A stretch of 64,000 nt of DNA from Basidiobolus meristosporus CBS 931.73 (Eukaryota > Basidiobolomycota > Basidiobolomycetes > Basidiobolales > Basidiobolaceae), in contig MCFE01000017.1 of the NCBI GenBank assembly GCA_002104905.1, positions 186,001 through 250,000 of the forward strand. The letters run 5' to 3'. Numbering within the stretch: position 1 is the stretch's first letter; the number at the start of each line of letters is the position of its first letter. The translations under genes and the position numbers were made by a program. Positions 1-10,748 of the stretch are shown here, piece by piece. The notes beneath the pieces are model-generated. The model saw only the letters and a list, made by a program, of their open reading frames with translations, was not told the DNA's origin and did not search any database.

Positions 1-1
1 C

Positions 2-397
2 TCGGATTTAGACGACTTCGCACCGGGTACTTCTTTCCAACCAGTGATACCTGACACCGAGGCTAACGGGTTATTGTTTCTCCGAGTGATATTTGTATCG
101 GGGAAATTGTACTACAAATTACTGGAGGAAAGATCCAAGAGGGGTCTGAATGACTAGATAGCTTTGATCAGAGTGGAGGAATATTCCCCATTCCCTAAGG
201 AGGATTTGGAAGTGGAAATAGCAAAATAATCCATGGCGTCTGTATGGTGTCAACAGGAGACTCAAAATGGGGGAGCATGGTTCCTTATGGAATCAAGATT
301 CAACCAAATCCTACCAGCCCAACATCAGCTCGAATATGTTGGAAGAGCCACCTGTGCTGCTCCGGCGAATGGCATCATTATCTTGCCGTCAGATTAA
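2..397 (+). pseudogene. Decayed C-terminal fragment of a 2-oxoglutarate dehydrogenase-like E1 component
   Basis: One reading frame stays recognisable from base 2 to about base 394 but is broken by in-frame stops at 155-157 and 227-229 before ending at 395-397. Its pieces match the C-terminal domain of the OGDH E1/DHTKD1 family: a DFAPGTSFQPVI segment followed by SGKLYYKLLEER, then IALIRVEEYSPFP, then a W-Q-E-T-Q-N-G-G-A-W stretch and VGRATCAAPANG. In the family this region ends the thiamine-diphosphate-dependent dehydrogenase of the TCA cycle or lysine breakdown. The second stop sits where the family usually has a Tyr after Lys, which fits a TAY to TAA change. No frameshift is needed, so decay looks recent or mild. 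The upstream part lies outside the window. Suppressed or reassigned stops cannot be excluded, but no other gene here needs that. Confidence 0.7.
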
Positions 398-1089
398 CAT
401 CGATTACTGGCCCAACAAACCTTCTTCATTGGTACATTTCACTAAACTGTTGAGATTTCCGTTCTAGCTATCAATATAATGTTTATGCATGTATTTGGCT
501 AGTGCAACCAACGTTGCTCTTATAAGCACTTTTTTGCATGCATTATGGCCCATCAATTCACGATGCTCCTGAACCGATTGGTAAAACAATCCGACACTCA
601 TGCAGTTATCGTGGCATTTTGACTACAAAATTAGAAAGTAGTTCTGGGTCCGCAACACGTTAAATATTAGTGCATCTAGAATGATAATTGGGGTGACATA
701 TTAACTCCACTGTCTACCAGTGCGATGTCAAATATCAGCTAATTTTATGCTTAACTATATTGGACTTTGATAGATCAAGCCCTGGGCCTTGGTTCTTCTG
801 GATTTGGACAGACAATTTCAAGGCACAAGGTATAAGGGGAAGAAGCGAGTTTCATAATGCACCAAGTACCGCAAAAACCTTTTTATGAAATCTCTACGCG
901 GTTTGATTGATAATAATGATGATTAAGAATCACGACCGCTTGCTCCATATTTGCCTACTCACTTCCGTTCAGACGATTATAAAAGAACTAAGGCAGACAA
1001 TGCTTGACACCATCTCAAAGATCTACAGGAATAGATCATTCATCTGAATTCTAGCAGGCTAGCTGGTTGCGTATATTCTCTTCGACACT
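398..1089. other. Intergenic; promoter of the LPMO gene
   Basis: I see no coding signal after the E1 relic. The last 120 bases hold a clear TATA element and form the probable promoter and 5' leader of the LPMO gene. Confidence 0.5.
978..985 (+). promoter_or_regulatory. TATA box (TATAAAAG) of the LPMO gene
   Basis: TATAAAAG lies 105 bp upstream of the LPMO start codon. Strong TATA elements like this also occur upstream of the other secreted or regulated genes here (40661 and 57507). Confidence 0.55.
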
Positions 1090-2019
1090 ATGGTCTACTC
1101 AAAGCTTTCTCTATCCGTATTTGCATTATTGGCGTTGGTCCCGTACTCGTTGGGGCACATGGAAATGGTTCAGCCGGCTCCTCGCCAGTCTCGCTATAAT
1201 CCCACCTATAAAGGGACTCCGGATTATGACATGACTTCTCCCTTGGAACCAGGCCGCTGGCCATACCCTTGCCGTGGCTATGGAAAAGGTGGAGTTGTAG
1301 AGACCATCAAAGCTGGAAGTAATATTCCAGTGAAAATTGGTGGAGGTGCCCCTCACGATGGTGGTCACTGCCAGTTTGCGCTCTCATACGATGACAAAAC
1401 CTTTGTTGTTCTCAAGGACGTCTTCGATGATTGCTTAATAGCATCTCGCGATTATAGCGTTACAATCCCTGCGGGCGCACCTAGTGGCAGAGCCACTTTT
1501 GCTTGGGCCTGGATTAATAAGACTGGGAATCGCGAGTATTACATGAATTGTGCTGATATTGAAATCCAGGGGGGCTCGAGTGGTTCACTCACTGGACCCA
1601 AACTCTTGGTTGCCAATCTCCCAGGCTATGTCACAATTCCTGAATTTTCTCATGGTGGATATAGCGGTAAGGATTTGTTCCCAAAGAGACCAACAGTCAA
1701 GGTTACAGGGAACGGGAGTAGCGAGACTAAGCCTGAACCCTCCAAACCTACTGTTGCACCTAAGCCCACCCCTTCTACCAAGCCTATGCCCTCTGCTAAA
1801 CCAACAGCTACCCCCAAACCCGAGCCAAGTAAAAAGCCCGCCAAGCCTTCAAAACCAGGCAATAAATCTGGTGAATGCTCGGGCTTTGAGACCAAATGTG
1901 TCAACCCAGGAAAATCACGCGATTTCAAGGTTTGCACCAATGGTCACGAATACACCCAACGTTGTGCACCTGGAACTGTGTGCAGAGGAGGCATAAATCA
2001 AGTTCGCTGTGACTATTAG
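1090..2019 (+). CDS. AA11-like lytic polysaccharide monooxygenase with C-terminal CBM19-like module
   Basis: This is an intronless gene for a 309-residue secreted protein. Residues 1-22 form a signal peptide. Cleavage would expose His23 (sequence LG|HMEM), the first copper ligand of an LPMO histidine brace; His93 in the DGGHCQ motif is the likely second ligand, with His89 close by. The later REYYMNC block resembles the conserved Tyr/Cys region of AA11 enzymes, which oxidatively cleave chitin. Residues about 210-262 are a Pro/Lys/Ser/Thr linker. Residues 263-309 carry six Cys (263, 270, 282, 292, 298, 307) in a CBM19-like pattern, a module linked to chitin binding in fungal chitinases. The same module ends three expansin-like proteins at 44.5-49.3 kb. 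The AA11 class is inferred from motifs; a related chitin-active LPMO class is possible. The start is fixed by the signal peptide and TATA spacing. Confidence 0.82.
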   Translation: MVYSKLSLSVFALLALVPYSLGHMEMVQPAPRQSRYNPTYKGTPDYDMTSPLEPGRWPYPCRGYGKGGVVETIKAGSNIPVKIGGGAPHDGGHCQFALSYDDKTFVVLKDVFDDCLIASRDYSVTIPAGAPSGRATFAWAWINKTGNREYYMNCADIEIQGGSSGSLTGPKLLVANLPGYVTIPEFSHGGYSGKDLFPKRPTVKVTGNGSSETKPEPSKPTVAPKPTPSTKPMPSAKPTATPKPEPSKKPAKPSKPGNKSGECSGFETKCVNPGKSRDFKVCTNGHEYTQRCAPGTVCRGGINQVRCDY

Positions 2020-2611
2020 TAGCAATATTGACACCATTGTAAGCATGAACCGGGGAATTCAATGATCTCACTCTGCTGTTTCCCAGGATACCATCAAATA
2101 AAGTGACTCCATAATAGCAACGATATTTTGAAGTGTATATAAATCCAAGTGTGTCACCAGAAGATAAGCAATACCAAATAACAACCAATTTTTTTATGCA
2201 AATATTCAATGTTTGCTGTATGGTGAGTTCTTTGGTTTAACAAACCTGGTCATGATAATTATCTGTCTTGGCACACTGTTATATAGAATTAAAGATTACA
2301 TTGCGCGTATTGCTAAACTTCAGACCTCAGGGGAAAGTGGCTTCAAATACGTTCCAATTTACCCTACTGGATAAGCTACTGGCTTTTTCCATTACCCAAA
2401 ACAAACACATAATAGCTAGGGTGTGAAACACTTTTGAAATGCCTTGTAGATCCCTGTCTTCTGCAGAAAAACTACTGGATTTTTGGTGATGGACAAATTA
2501 CACTTATTAATGCTTGAGCAAAGAATGCTATCCTCTATTTGATATCACTAAGATAGAACAATGGACAGAGGGATATCTCGTAATAGTATCATAGTCAACG
2601 ATTGCATAGTT
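2020..2611. other. Intergenic between LPMO 3' end and the permease duplication
   Basis: 3' flanks of two convergent genes. Nothing recognisable beyond AT-rich sequence. Confidence 0.5.
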
Positions 2612-4625
2612 GGTTAGTAGTATTTATTATGTAATATATTTAAGTGGTGATTCTATTTGACATGTGTGATTAATGCTCTAGCTATCTTCCCCGGAAATCT
2701 CTTCCAAAGATTTGCCCTTGGTTTCAGGTACCCAGAAGGTTGATAGAAATCCAAGGAACATGATGGCAGCAAAGATTCCGAGGGTTTGAGGAAGGAAAGC
2801 GTGCTCTCCATCCTTACCACCAATCTCCACCAATTGATTGAAGCCGAAAGTAGCGATGATGGCTCCAAGCTTTCCGGAAGCAGCCGAGATACCGTGAGCA
2901 GTGGAACGGAAGCGAGTGGGGAATACCTCGGATGGAAGGACAAATGTAGTGGTATTTGGGCCGAAATTGAAGAAGAACTGGGCCAAGGTAAACAATGCGA
3001 CGAATAGAGCAACTGCTGTGTCCCGAATCTTGTAAAAGCCAGCAGAGAGTATGATGAAAATGATGGTTAAAAAGGCGAATCCCATCAACTGGATCTTGAT
3101 TCGGCCCATGCGTTCAATAAGGAACACTGTGAACCAGTATCCTGGGACAGTTCCCATTAATGAAATGATTAGATTTCCAACGGCCTCAGTCCACATGGCA
3201 TCGTAAGGAGAGAGACCTTTTGAGGAATATCCGATCGCTTGTAGGACGTATGACTGGTTAAGGGAGAGTCCATAGAAGGCAATGTCGAGGAAAAACCAGG
3301 ACAACGAGGTACCTAGCAACACCTTGAGATTCTTCCACTGTCCGAAATGCTCAGTGAAGGTCAGTTGTGGGCGTTCAACCTTAGCTATCTGATGATGCGC
3401 CTCCACGCGATCCTTGTCTTCGACATTCATGATTCCTCTCAAGTCCTCGGCTGCCTTTTCCGGATCTCCATTGACTTCCAAAGTATAGCGTGGTGACTCG
3501 GGCATGGTCAAACGGAAGTACACGGTAAAAATGGCAGGAACGCATCCAAAAGCAAGCATCAGTCTCCAAACATAATCGAAGTTGTTCTGATCCGCCCGGA
3601 TGGCCCCTTGGAAGATAGCCAACATGATCACAGTAAACAGCGCTCCGACCAAAATACCAGTTCCTTGGGACGCAAAGACGGCGGCAATCATCATGCCTCT
3701 TCTTTTTGTTGAGGCAAACTCTGATGTGATTACTGCCGACACTGGGTAGTCACCTCCTATGCCAATTCCGAGAATGAAGCGCCAAAAGCCAAGGATGGCA
3801 ATCACGTTCACTCCTTTCGCCCACGAACCAGCAATTGCACAGCAGATGGTAGCAAAAATAATGATAATCAACTCTGAGCCATACATCTTTTTTCTTCCAA
3901 GACGATCCCCTAGGTAGCCAAACAGTAGTTGTCCAATCAATGTACCAAAGGCAGTGGCCCCTTTCAATGGGCCTTCGTACTGTTTGGGAATCTTGTTGTT
4001 GTTATTGGTATAATAGACATAGCCCATCATCGGAACTGCGAGGTTGATGATAAAGATATCATAGGCATCGGTGAAGAATCCAATACCTGCCACGATAATT
4101 GCTCGAAGATGCCAGCCAGTGAGCTTAGACTCACCCAAAGAGTGAAGCGAATTGGACATTATTGTACTTATCTGGAGACTAGAGATAGTATGGAAAACAC
4201 TGAAAGGGCTCTGACGATTTATATACCTTGAGAGTGGGTGTGTAACTTGCCGCCAATGAACTACCAATCTTGAGAAGGGGAGACCGCACGTAGGTGTACA
4301 GAAGCCAGAGGTTGGTCCCAACTCAACCTCCAGAACACTTTGTGTGTTACTCTTGCCAACTGGTTATCGTAGCCAATGAACCTTGGAGATTTTGGCACGC
4401 ACCGACGCTAGAATATATTTGGTATATTTAGTTGGTGGTTGATTTTTACTTGTGAGTTGGTGATACGGGTATTCTTACTATAATTGGTGTACCTGCTGGG
4501 GAAAACACTTTTTTACGGATATGATAACCTCTAGGTGCTACTACGAATTGAATCTTACGATCAGTTACCTTCTCGTGGGTTTTTGGGACTTGATTATCAT
4601 TCAGAGATGGTGATGGTATTTTACC
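2612..4625 (-). repeat. Inverted duplication arm A (phosphate permease locus)
   Basis: About 2.0 kb from the permease 3' flank, through the whole gene and promoter, matches the segment at about 59645-61655 in opposite orientation. Similarity fades gradually at both ends: near AAATATATTACATAAT on the 3' side and near the CACCATCTCT block on the promoter side. No terminal repeats or target-site duplications are visible at the edges, so a transposon origin is not indicated. Confidence 0.85.
2678..4159 (-). CDS. PHO84: High-affinity inorganic phosphate transporter, PHO84-type MFS permease
   Basis: This intronless gene encodes 493 residues, counting from the ATG at 4159 (protein start MSNSLHSLGES). 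The frame stays open 54 codons further upstream, but that part runs through the TATA-like sequence near 4217-4224 and is not expected to be translated. The protein has the expected 12 hydrophobic segments, the early FFTDAYDIFIINLA helix typical of Pho84/Pht1 H+-phosphate symporters, the MFS motif GDRLGRKK after helix 2, GIGIGGDYPVSAVI in helix 4 and the late RSTAHGISAASGKLGA block. It would import phosphate across the plasma membrane. An almost identical inverted copy at 60107-61590 carries two frameshifts, so this is the intact copy. Confidence 0.93.
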   Translation of the reverse strand: MSNSLHSLGESKLTGWHLRAIIVAGIGFFTDAYDIFIINLAVPMMGYVYYTNNNNKIPKQYEGPLKGATAFGTLIGQLLFGYLGDRLGRKKMYGSELIIIIFATICCAIAGSWAKGVNVIAILGFWRFILGIGIGGDYPVSAVITSEFASTKRRGMMIAAVFASQGTGILVGALFTVIMLAIFQGAIRADQNNFDYVWRLMLAFGCVPAIFTVYFRLTMPESPRYTLEVNGDPEKAAEDLRGIMNVEDKDRVEAHHQIAKVERPQLTFTEHFGQWKNLKVLLGTSLSWFFLDIAFYGLSLNQSYVLQAIGYSSKGLSPYDAMWTEAVGNLIISLMGTVPGYWFTVFLIERMGRIKIQLMGFAFLTIIFIILSAGFYKIRDTAVALFVALFTLAQFFFNFGPNTTTFVLPSEVFPTRFRSTAHGISAASGKLGAIIATFGFNQLVEIGGKDGEHAFLPQTLGIFAAIMFLGFLSTFWVPETKGKSLEEISGEDS

Positions 4626-6178
4626 ATATTACCATAAATACGGTATTTCCCTACCTGGTATCGATTAGGCATCTGGGCATCAATCAACACGAACTAACCA
4701 TGGTATTGCGCAATAATATCGAAGATTGAATAGTATTGATAATCCAACACATTGGAAAGACCACTTTTTTTTGTATCAGATTTACCTAGTTTTTTTATGT
4801 CAGCGTAGTTAAAATGCAGTCAAGATTTCCTCATTAAAGACGCTGTCACTTTGCGGAGTATTGCTAACATATCGTATAGCAACTCATACACAAAGCTAAA
4901 TCCTGTTGCACTACTCAGTGTTAAGGCTTTGTGGATAGATTCTCGAATAATCGGTTGCATACGAAAATGATAATTCGTATATGAAAGTAAAATCTTAGAA
5001 TGAATGTGACCTCAACGAGTGACTGATTTATACTTGGGATTAGGCAGAAACATATCTCGACTCTTTTCTGATAATAGATTCTACATTCCTGGCTTTTCTC
5101 GTGGTATGATAATCTTCACCATATACTATACTCTTGAAGTCAAACCTTCTTGTTGTATCGGCTGGAAATAGGCATGAGGTGAACAATATATACTTCCAAT
5201 CTTCGTAAACTCATAAAGTATAACCCAGTTAGCAAGTAGCTGTCAACCGCTTCAAAGCTCAGATATATGTACACCTTAGTTCTTCTACCACGTGAGATTC
5301 GTATCAACTCTATTTTTGGATGCTACTCCTTAGACACGCGCAGCAAACATAGGAATGTAGAAAGTTTGATTGGATTTTGGAGGTTGTCGATAAACAACGA
5401 TTAGGATATTAATACAGTAGGGACTGCGATTATCCATAAGCCCTGGACACTTCATACCCAAGTCATCAAATAGAGTAGCAAATACAATGAAAATTGGTGC
5501 TTGGCATAGAACGTAGTTGGCCAATGATCCATTTATTTGTTGAAAACGGGGATTACTGTACTTTGGAGTAACATTAGTTAACCCCAAGTGTTATTTGTTA
5601 TATCCTATAGCGCAGGGAAGTTGCGCCCAACCCAAACTTGATTGACCTCACACCTGAGTGATTTTTGTCGTCACATGATTTTCCATTCCGAGTTTGATGA
5701 GACTTATGAGCTCCTCTCGCTTGATAAGCATGGTTGGCAATCCATTGCTACTGCTGGCATAGCCAAAAGAAGTCAAAAAATGGCTATGAATACCCAAAAC
5801 CGAATATACATTGCAATATTTTTCAAGTTGATTTCATTCGCACGGGGACATTCTTGTGTCATACAATTATGTATTATGCAAGGAGACGACCAATCTCACG
5901 CGGATGGTCCAATGATGTAGGATGGCGTAATACGATTGATTCGATGGTGTTGCACACTCAGGAGGATGTCGTCGATTCCTTGGTTTTCGATATTGCTATT
6001 GCATTACTCCACATCAAATTGTTAGTTTAAGTAATAGAAATTCCTAACAGTGGTGCAGCTTAAGACATGGCGAATGAGAAGCCACAGACAGGGAATCTCT
6101 ATCGCTTGAGGGGTCAAATGACCAAGACTAGCGCCTCCAATATAAACCCACTGCCTGGCAAGTCTGTAGTCAATCATT
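4626..6178. other. Intergenic region upstream of the permease and sulfite oxidase genes
   Basis: About 1.5 kb of AT-rich DNA. Small open frames at 5330-5587 and 5642-6030 show no family resemblance, signal peptide or splice logic, so I leave them uncalled. The last part is presumably the sulfite oxidase promoter. Confidence 0.45.
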
Positions 6179-7666
6179 TTGAGTCTAGTGAATATGCTAA
6201 CAGGTGAACTACCACTGAACTCCAAAGCCCCCACCAAGTTCGACTATTCAAATGAACCGATCCGTTCCTCCGAGTTGATTGTACAGAAGGATCTACCCTT
6301 CAATGCTGAGCCGCCTCTCAAGTCGCTAATCCAACACTACATTACCCCAACCGAGTTGTTCTTCAAAAGAAATCATGGCCCGATTCCTCTCATTGATGGT
6401 AGCACATATGTATTCAAAGTGGATGGGCTTGTCGAGAAACCAATTGTCGTTGACCTCCATTCATTGAAAACTAAGTTTCAAAAGCACGAAGTGGCTGCAG
6501 TGATTCAGGTAAATGGAACTGTACTTTCTTGTTCCTTCAGACACGTGCCAACCAATTTTGTGACGTCTCTAGTGCGCAGGTAATCGACGTGATGGTCTAG
6601 CCAATGTCAAAAAGGTGAAGGGCGTTATTTGGGGACCTGGAACTGTGGGCAATGCCGTGTGGGGCGGTGCTAGACTTTCCGACGTGTTAAAGGAGGCCGG
6701 AGTACCCATGGGTTTAGCCTCGCAACTCCACGTTGCTTTTGAGGCATACGGCGATTCAGAAGAAGATACTTGCTATGGTAGCTCAATTCCTCTGGAGATG
6801 GCAATGTAAGCAAGAGATATGAGTTTCACGGATAGAGTATAAGGCTAACCTTCTCTCTCAGCAATCCCTCCAATGATGTACTCTTGGCTTACGAAATGAA
6901 TGGCTGTGAATTAACCAGAGACCACGGATTCCCTTGTCGGGTTGTTGTGCCAGGTTAGCACATCATTACCTCATTTACATGACAGATTATCTAACTTTAG
7001 CGATAGGAGTTATTGGCGCCCGGTCGGTGAAGTATCTTAGCAGGATCACCATCCAGAGTGAGGAATCACAAAGCTTTTATCAAAAAATGGACTATAAGGT
7101 TCTACCACCTTATGTTGATGAGCATAACGCCGATGAATGGTGGGACAAAATGGCAGCATTACAAGAGATGATCATTCAGAGTGTCATCTGCGAACCATGT
7201 TCTGGGCAAGTTCTTCCACCTGGTCCGGTCACGATTCGCGGCTACGCTTTGTGTGGGGGTGGTAAAGGAGTCGATAGAGTTGGTAAGTAAGGTACAAGGT
7301 TGATGCGGCATTTGATCACTGGAACTTACCGGATCACCATAGATGTATCTCTGGATAATGGACTGACCTGGCTGCCAACTGATAGATATCAAGCAGCCAC
7401 CAGAAACAAGCATTACGCCTGGTGTTTATGGAAAACTACTGTCGACAGTATTCCTGACAATTGTAAAATAATATGCCGAGCATGTAAGTAGCACTAGTCT
7501 CTTCCCCACCCCAGCACCCGTTCAAGCAACTAACCGCATAAATACTCTAGTTGACACCTGTGGAAACACACAACCGGAATTCCCGATTTGGAATTTCCGT
7601 GGTGTCATGAACAATTCATGGTTTGTAGTAGAGAATGTACGTCAGCAATCGAACACGAAACTGTAG
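6179..7666 (+). CDS. Sulfite oxidase (molybdopterin domain, no cytochrome b5 domain)
   Basis: Six exons (6179-6508, 6573-6805, 6862-6953, 7007-7282, 7343-7483, 7551-7666) total 1188 bp, or 395 residues. The enzyme oxidises sulfite to sulfate using a molybdenum cofactor. The first intron ends just before the catalytic Cys: exon 2 opens with CAGNRR (residues 111-116), the family's molybdenum-ligating cysteine motif. Other marks are the [10 protein letters not shown] substrate-site block, the [10 protein letters not shown] motif, [13 protein letters not shown], and the C-terminal dimerisation domain with DNGLTW and [11 protein letters not shown]. There is no N-terminal heme b5 domain, unlike the vertebrate enzyme, so electrons may go directly to oxygen as in plants. 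The C-terminus ends in TKL, loosely like a peroxisomal PTS1; targeting is not certain. The 3' end converges on the next gene. Confidence 0.9.
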
Positions 7667-7877
7667 TAGTGGTGTTAATATATTTGAATACAAGTTCAAT
7701 CGGGCTGTTATAAATAGTTTCAAATCTTCATGTATAGTAATGAATAAACCAACTGGACTATATCTTAGGAACAGCACACAAGAAACTGTGATGGAGAAGA
7801 TTTATTTTGGGGACTTTGGGCAGGTGAGTCCACTTGGCAATGAAAAGAAAGAGTGGACAGAGAAATCAGAAATCAAC

Positions 7878-8916
7878 TCAAACTTTTTGCTTCTTTTGAG
7901 GTGGCTTCTCGTCGTTCTGTTCGTCGTCTTCATCATCTTCAGATTCCATCTCTCCCATATCCTCCTCGTCACTATCACCACCTTGGTAGTAAGAGAAGGC
8001 ATTGGGGTAGAGTTCATTGGCGATCAGCTCACCAAGCTCAGCACCCTCCTCGTTGAACCAGTTGAAGAAACTATCAAGCTCAGAATCACCGTTATGAGTA
8101 AGGTTCTAAACAAAAAAGCTTATTAAATCCAAATTTCGATAGATAATACGACCTCGAGAGCACGCTACCTTGCCCTCCTTCCACTCGATAGGATGGTTTT
8201 TGACCTGTGCGCTATCCTTATCAACTGTAAATTCCTTGATCAACTGGGTGTTGGTGAAGAAAGGATTTTCACTGAAGGTCTATGAGTTCAAGATTTCGAG
8301 CGTTAGAGAAAGGTATTAGTTGCCACCCATACTGCTTTGCTGCCAATTACCATGATGAGTTTGTGGCTGTTGGCGCTTTCTTCTTCCCTCTCGATGGTGA
8401 TGTCGACCAAGTGATTCAACACCTCCAAATCGTCCTCTTCAAGAAGAGAGCCTAATTTTCGAGGAGTAAAGATCAGCAACTTTCCCTTTGGTGAGAACGC
8501 GTACAAAACTACAAACCAAGGATAGGATGGTTGGAGAGCTACATATTTATAGATACGCGTTTTCAAACGTCAGAATTATCTATAACACGAACCAAAGTGA
8601 AAGTGGCGAACACATACCGCAGTGGCCCAGAATTTGGGAATTGAAGTGATAACTTCCTTGCGCTTCTCGTAGACTGGAGCCTTGATCTTTTCGTATTTGG
8701 CAGCTAATTTAGCACTCTCCTCCACTGAAAATATACCAATCAGGTCTTAGTTATCCGGAGATCAACACCGCAAGCGTCTGAAATCTACTTACACATCTGC
8801 TCCTCTATGCTTTCTAATTGTTGTTCTACTTCGAGCACCTTGGACCAGGCCTCTTTTAATTTAGGGTCGTTTTCTATAGCTTCAAGGCCATTCTTGACTG
8901 GGAGTGGAGTGGACAT
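7878..8916 (-). CDS. SET/NAP-family histone chaperone (SET/TAF-I or Vps75-like)
   Basis: Six exons (8793-8916, 8618-8724, 8517-8538, 8351-8451, 8169-8279, 7878-8105) sum to 693 bp, or 230 residues. One exon is only 22 bp. The N-terminus is the long dimerisation helix (WSKVLEVEQQLESIEEQM). Next come FWATALSNHPILGSLLEEDD and LEVLNHLVDI, the earmuff-domain signature of SET proteins, then HKLIMTFSENPFF and a WKEGKNLTHNGD stretch near the histone-binding surface. The C-terminus is a highly acidic tail followed by a lysine-rich end (KPPQKKQKV) that could act as a nuclear signal. Such proteins bind H3-H4 or H2A-H2B and help nucleosome assembly; the acidic tail suits that role. SET/Vps75 fits better than NAP1 because of the short length and the SNHP motif. 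Confidence 0.85.
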
Positions 8917-9413
8917 AGCGTGTTCAAAGTAAATTACAGTAACAAGTGGAAAGGAAATTCAAACAACCGATTCAATAAAATAGAATGGTTGGGAACCGGA
9001 TCAAATCTGAACAAAAGCGACAAGAAAAAAAAAGAATATATCACATCAACAAATATGTCGACTTCCTGAATTCGATCTACTTCGAGTCAAGCACGTGCCC
9101 CGTCTCGATGTGACTACTGAAACGAAGATCAGTAATAGTCTGGTTGCTAGGTTTTGGGGTGGTTCCCACGGCTTGACTCCAAAATTAATTAAATTGAAAT
9201 TCATGTCAATAAACATTCCCCTGATAAATTTCTGATTCATGTAGCCACAGATTAAGGCTTATAGGCAGGGACTTTGGGAGGTCAAGCACTCCTTTCACCA
9301 AGATGCTCGCCTCCTTGTATTTCGACCTTTACATCTGGCCAATGCTTTGTCCATATGCAGAAGCGGATTTATTTTACTATATAACCTAGGCCACAACAGA
9401 TTTTTATTCCTCA
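8917..9413. other. Divergent promoter region between SET and the Kre9-like gene
   Basis: About 500 bp separates the two divergent start codons. It holds an A-run near 9026-9035 and no coding signal. Confidence 0.5.
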
Positions 9414-10025
9414 ATGATTCCTATACTATATTTACTTGCTGCTGTGTTTCTCAGCTTCACCCCTGTCAACGCAAAGGTAGAATTCCTGAGCCCTTCTGGA
9501 GAAGACATTTATACTGGCAGCACCATTACTATCGAATGGTAATACTCAATCAGCATACAGAAACGCATACTCCGTCTAATCTTCGATTTATTTACCAGGA
9601 AAGAAATTAGTGGTCAGCCCACAGATAACATCATGAACTTACAGCTTGTTCAGACATTCCCAAATTCCAACAACAAACCACAACCTGCTTTTAGCATCGT
9701 GACGATAGACCCTAAGATAGGATATTTCGAATGGGAGGTTTCACACATGATACCTAGTGGCAGCAACTATACCTTAGGTGGTGGGTCAGCTGGCGGAGCT
9801 TCCTACGGTGTGCCTTTTAATGTTATCAACACTAGCTCCCTACCGAAACATCATCCGCATGTCAAAAAGCAATTGGTAAATACAAATAACTCAACGAATA
9901 CCCAGGGCAATTCAACCACAACAACCAACGCTGCAACGACCCATAGAAACACCGGCAACTCCGGAGATGTGTCCAAGCATTTCTATCTGGTTACATTCAT
10001 CGTGGTCTTTGTCACTTGGATCTAA
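9414..10025 (+). CDS. Secreted, probably GPI-anchored Kre9/Knh1-domain protein
   Basis: Two exons (9414-9538 and 9599-10025; 552 bp) give 183 residues. Residues 1-20 form a signal peptide (ending PVNA). The following KVEFLSPSGEDIYTGSTITIEW begins a Kre9/Knh1-type beta-sandwich domain, continued in IGYFEWEVSHMIPSGSNYTL and a final strand with VPFNVI. This domain is common in fungal Ser/Thr-rich GPI proteins and in wall beta-1,6-glucan proteins. A Thr/Asn-rich stalk rich in N-x-S/T sites comes next, then a hydrophobic C-terminus (HFYLVTFIVVFVTWI) after a small-residue stretch, as expected for a GPI signal. The likely place is the plasma membrane or cell wall. Exact function is unknown. A second, anchorless member lies at 40735. 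Confidence 0.78.
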
Positions 10026-10231
10026 TTATAATTGTCTGTTCCTGAGGAGCAACAACCATTAAACATATCATCGCACTCGTTGTGAACCCACGCATACTAC
10101 ACGTATCATGATTGTGTAAGACCAATCCAATTCACCTAATAAGCATACAAGCCTTTATTCCGCATTCATCTTTGATGCAAGATGGTATGAATATCAACCT
10201 ATACGACATGCAAAGTTGAGCAAAGTTCCAT

Positions 10232-10748
10232 TTAAGCCTTGACGGCAAACTTTCTTTGAGGGAAGTGGATATCCTTCTTTTGTTGCTTGACAGTCTTGCG
10301 GGTAGCCTCGAACTTGGTCAAACGACGACGGATAGCACGGGTCTTCTTGTGACGAAGATCCAAAGGCAAGTACTTGCGGCCTTCTTGTTTATACAAGAGA
10401 CGAATGTTTTGACGCTCAGTTTGGGTAATAACGGTGAGAACACGGGCGATGGATTTGCGGACGGTGTTGCTATGAATGACTAATGGTTAATACAGAGTGG
10501 TTACATTTAGTCAACGGCTCTCTTACATCTTGGTCAACTTGGAAGCAGCACCACCAGCAACCTTCTGAACTCTCAAGGAAGAAAGCTCTTGCTTGAGTTC
10601 ATCAAGTTCCTTCTTGAGTTCGTCCTTGGACTTGTTGCGAAGTTCGTGAGCCGATACTTTAGCCTAGGTGGTCAGCAGGGAGAAGCCGTAGCATAAGCAA
10701 CTATACACGTTGGATGGATGGATCATCAATAGATAAGAAACTTACCAT
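10232..10748 (-). CDS. RPL35: 60S ribosomal protein L35 (uL29)
   Basis: Three exons (10746-10748, 10527-10663, 10232-10469) total 378 bp, or 125 residues. The first exon is only the ATG: the start codon is followed at once by a GTAAGT intron, and translation resumes with [16 protein letters not shown]. The body ([19 protein letters not shown], then [17 protein letters not shown] and [18 protein letters not shown]) is typical uL29, which sits at the polypeptide exit tunnel. The length fits the family. The first intron carries a GGATGGATGGATC block (plus strand) shared with introns of RPL15 and RPS10 nearby. Confidence 0.95.
10711..10724 (-). promoter_or_regulatory. CATCCATCC-type motif in the first intron of RPL35
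   Basis: On the transcript strand the intron right after the ATG reads GATCCATCCATCCA. Comparable motifs lie in start-proximal introns of RPL15 (11871-11881) and RPS10 (13721-13746). A regulatory role is inference from that recurrence. Confidence 0.35.

Noticed and set aside
4160-4321. Upstream extension of the phosphate transporter by 54 codons
   Set aside because: The extension crosses a TATA-like sequence and has no transporter resemblance. The same extension is not kept in one frame in the second copy.
5330-6030. Small open frames upstream of sulfite oxidase
   Set aside because: No domains, signal peptides or splice partners are visible; the AT-rich spacer explains them.
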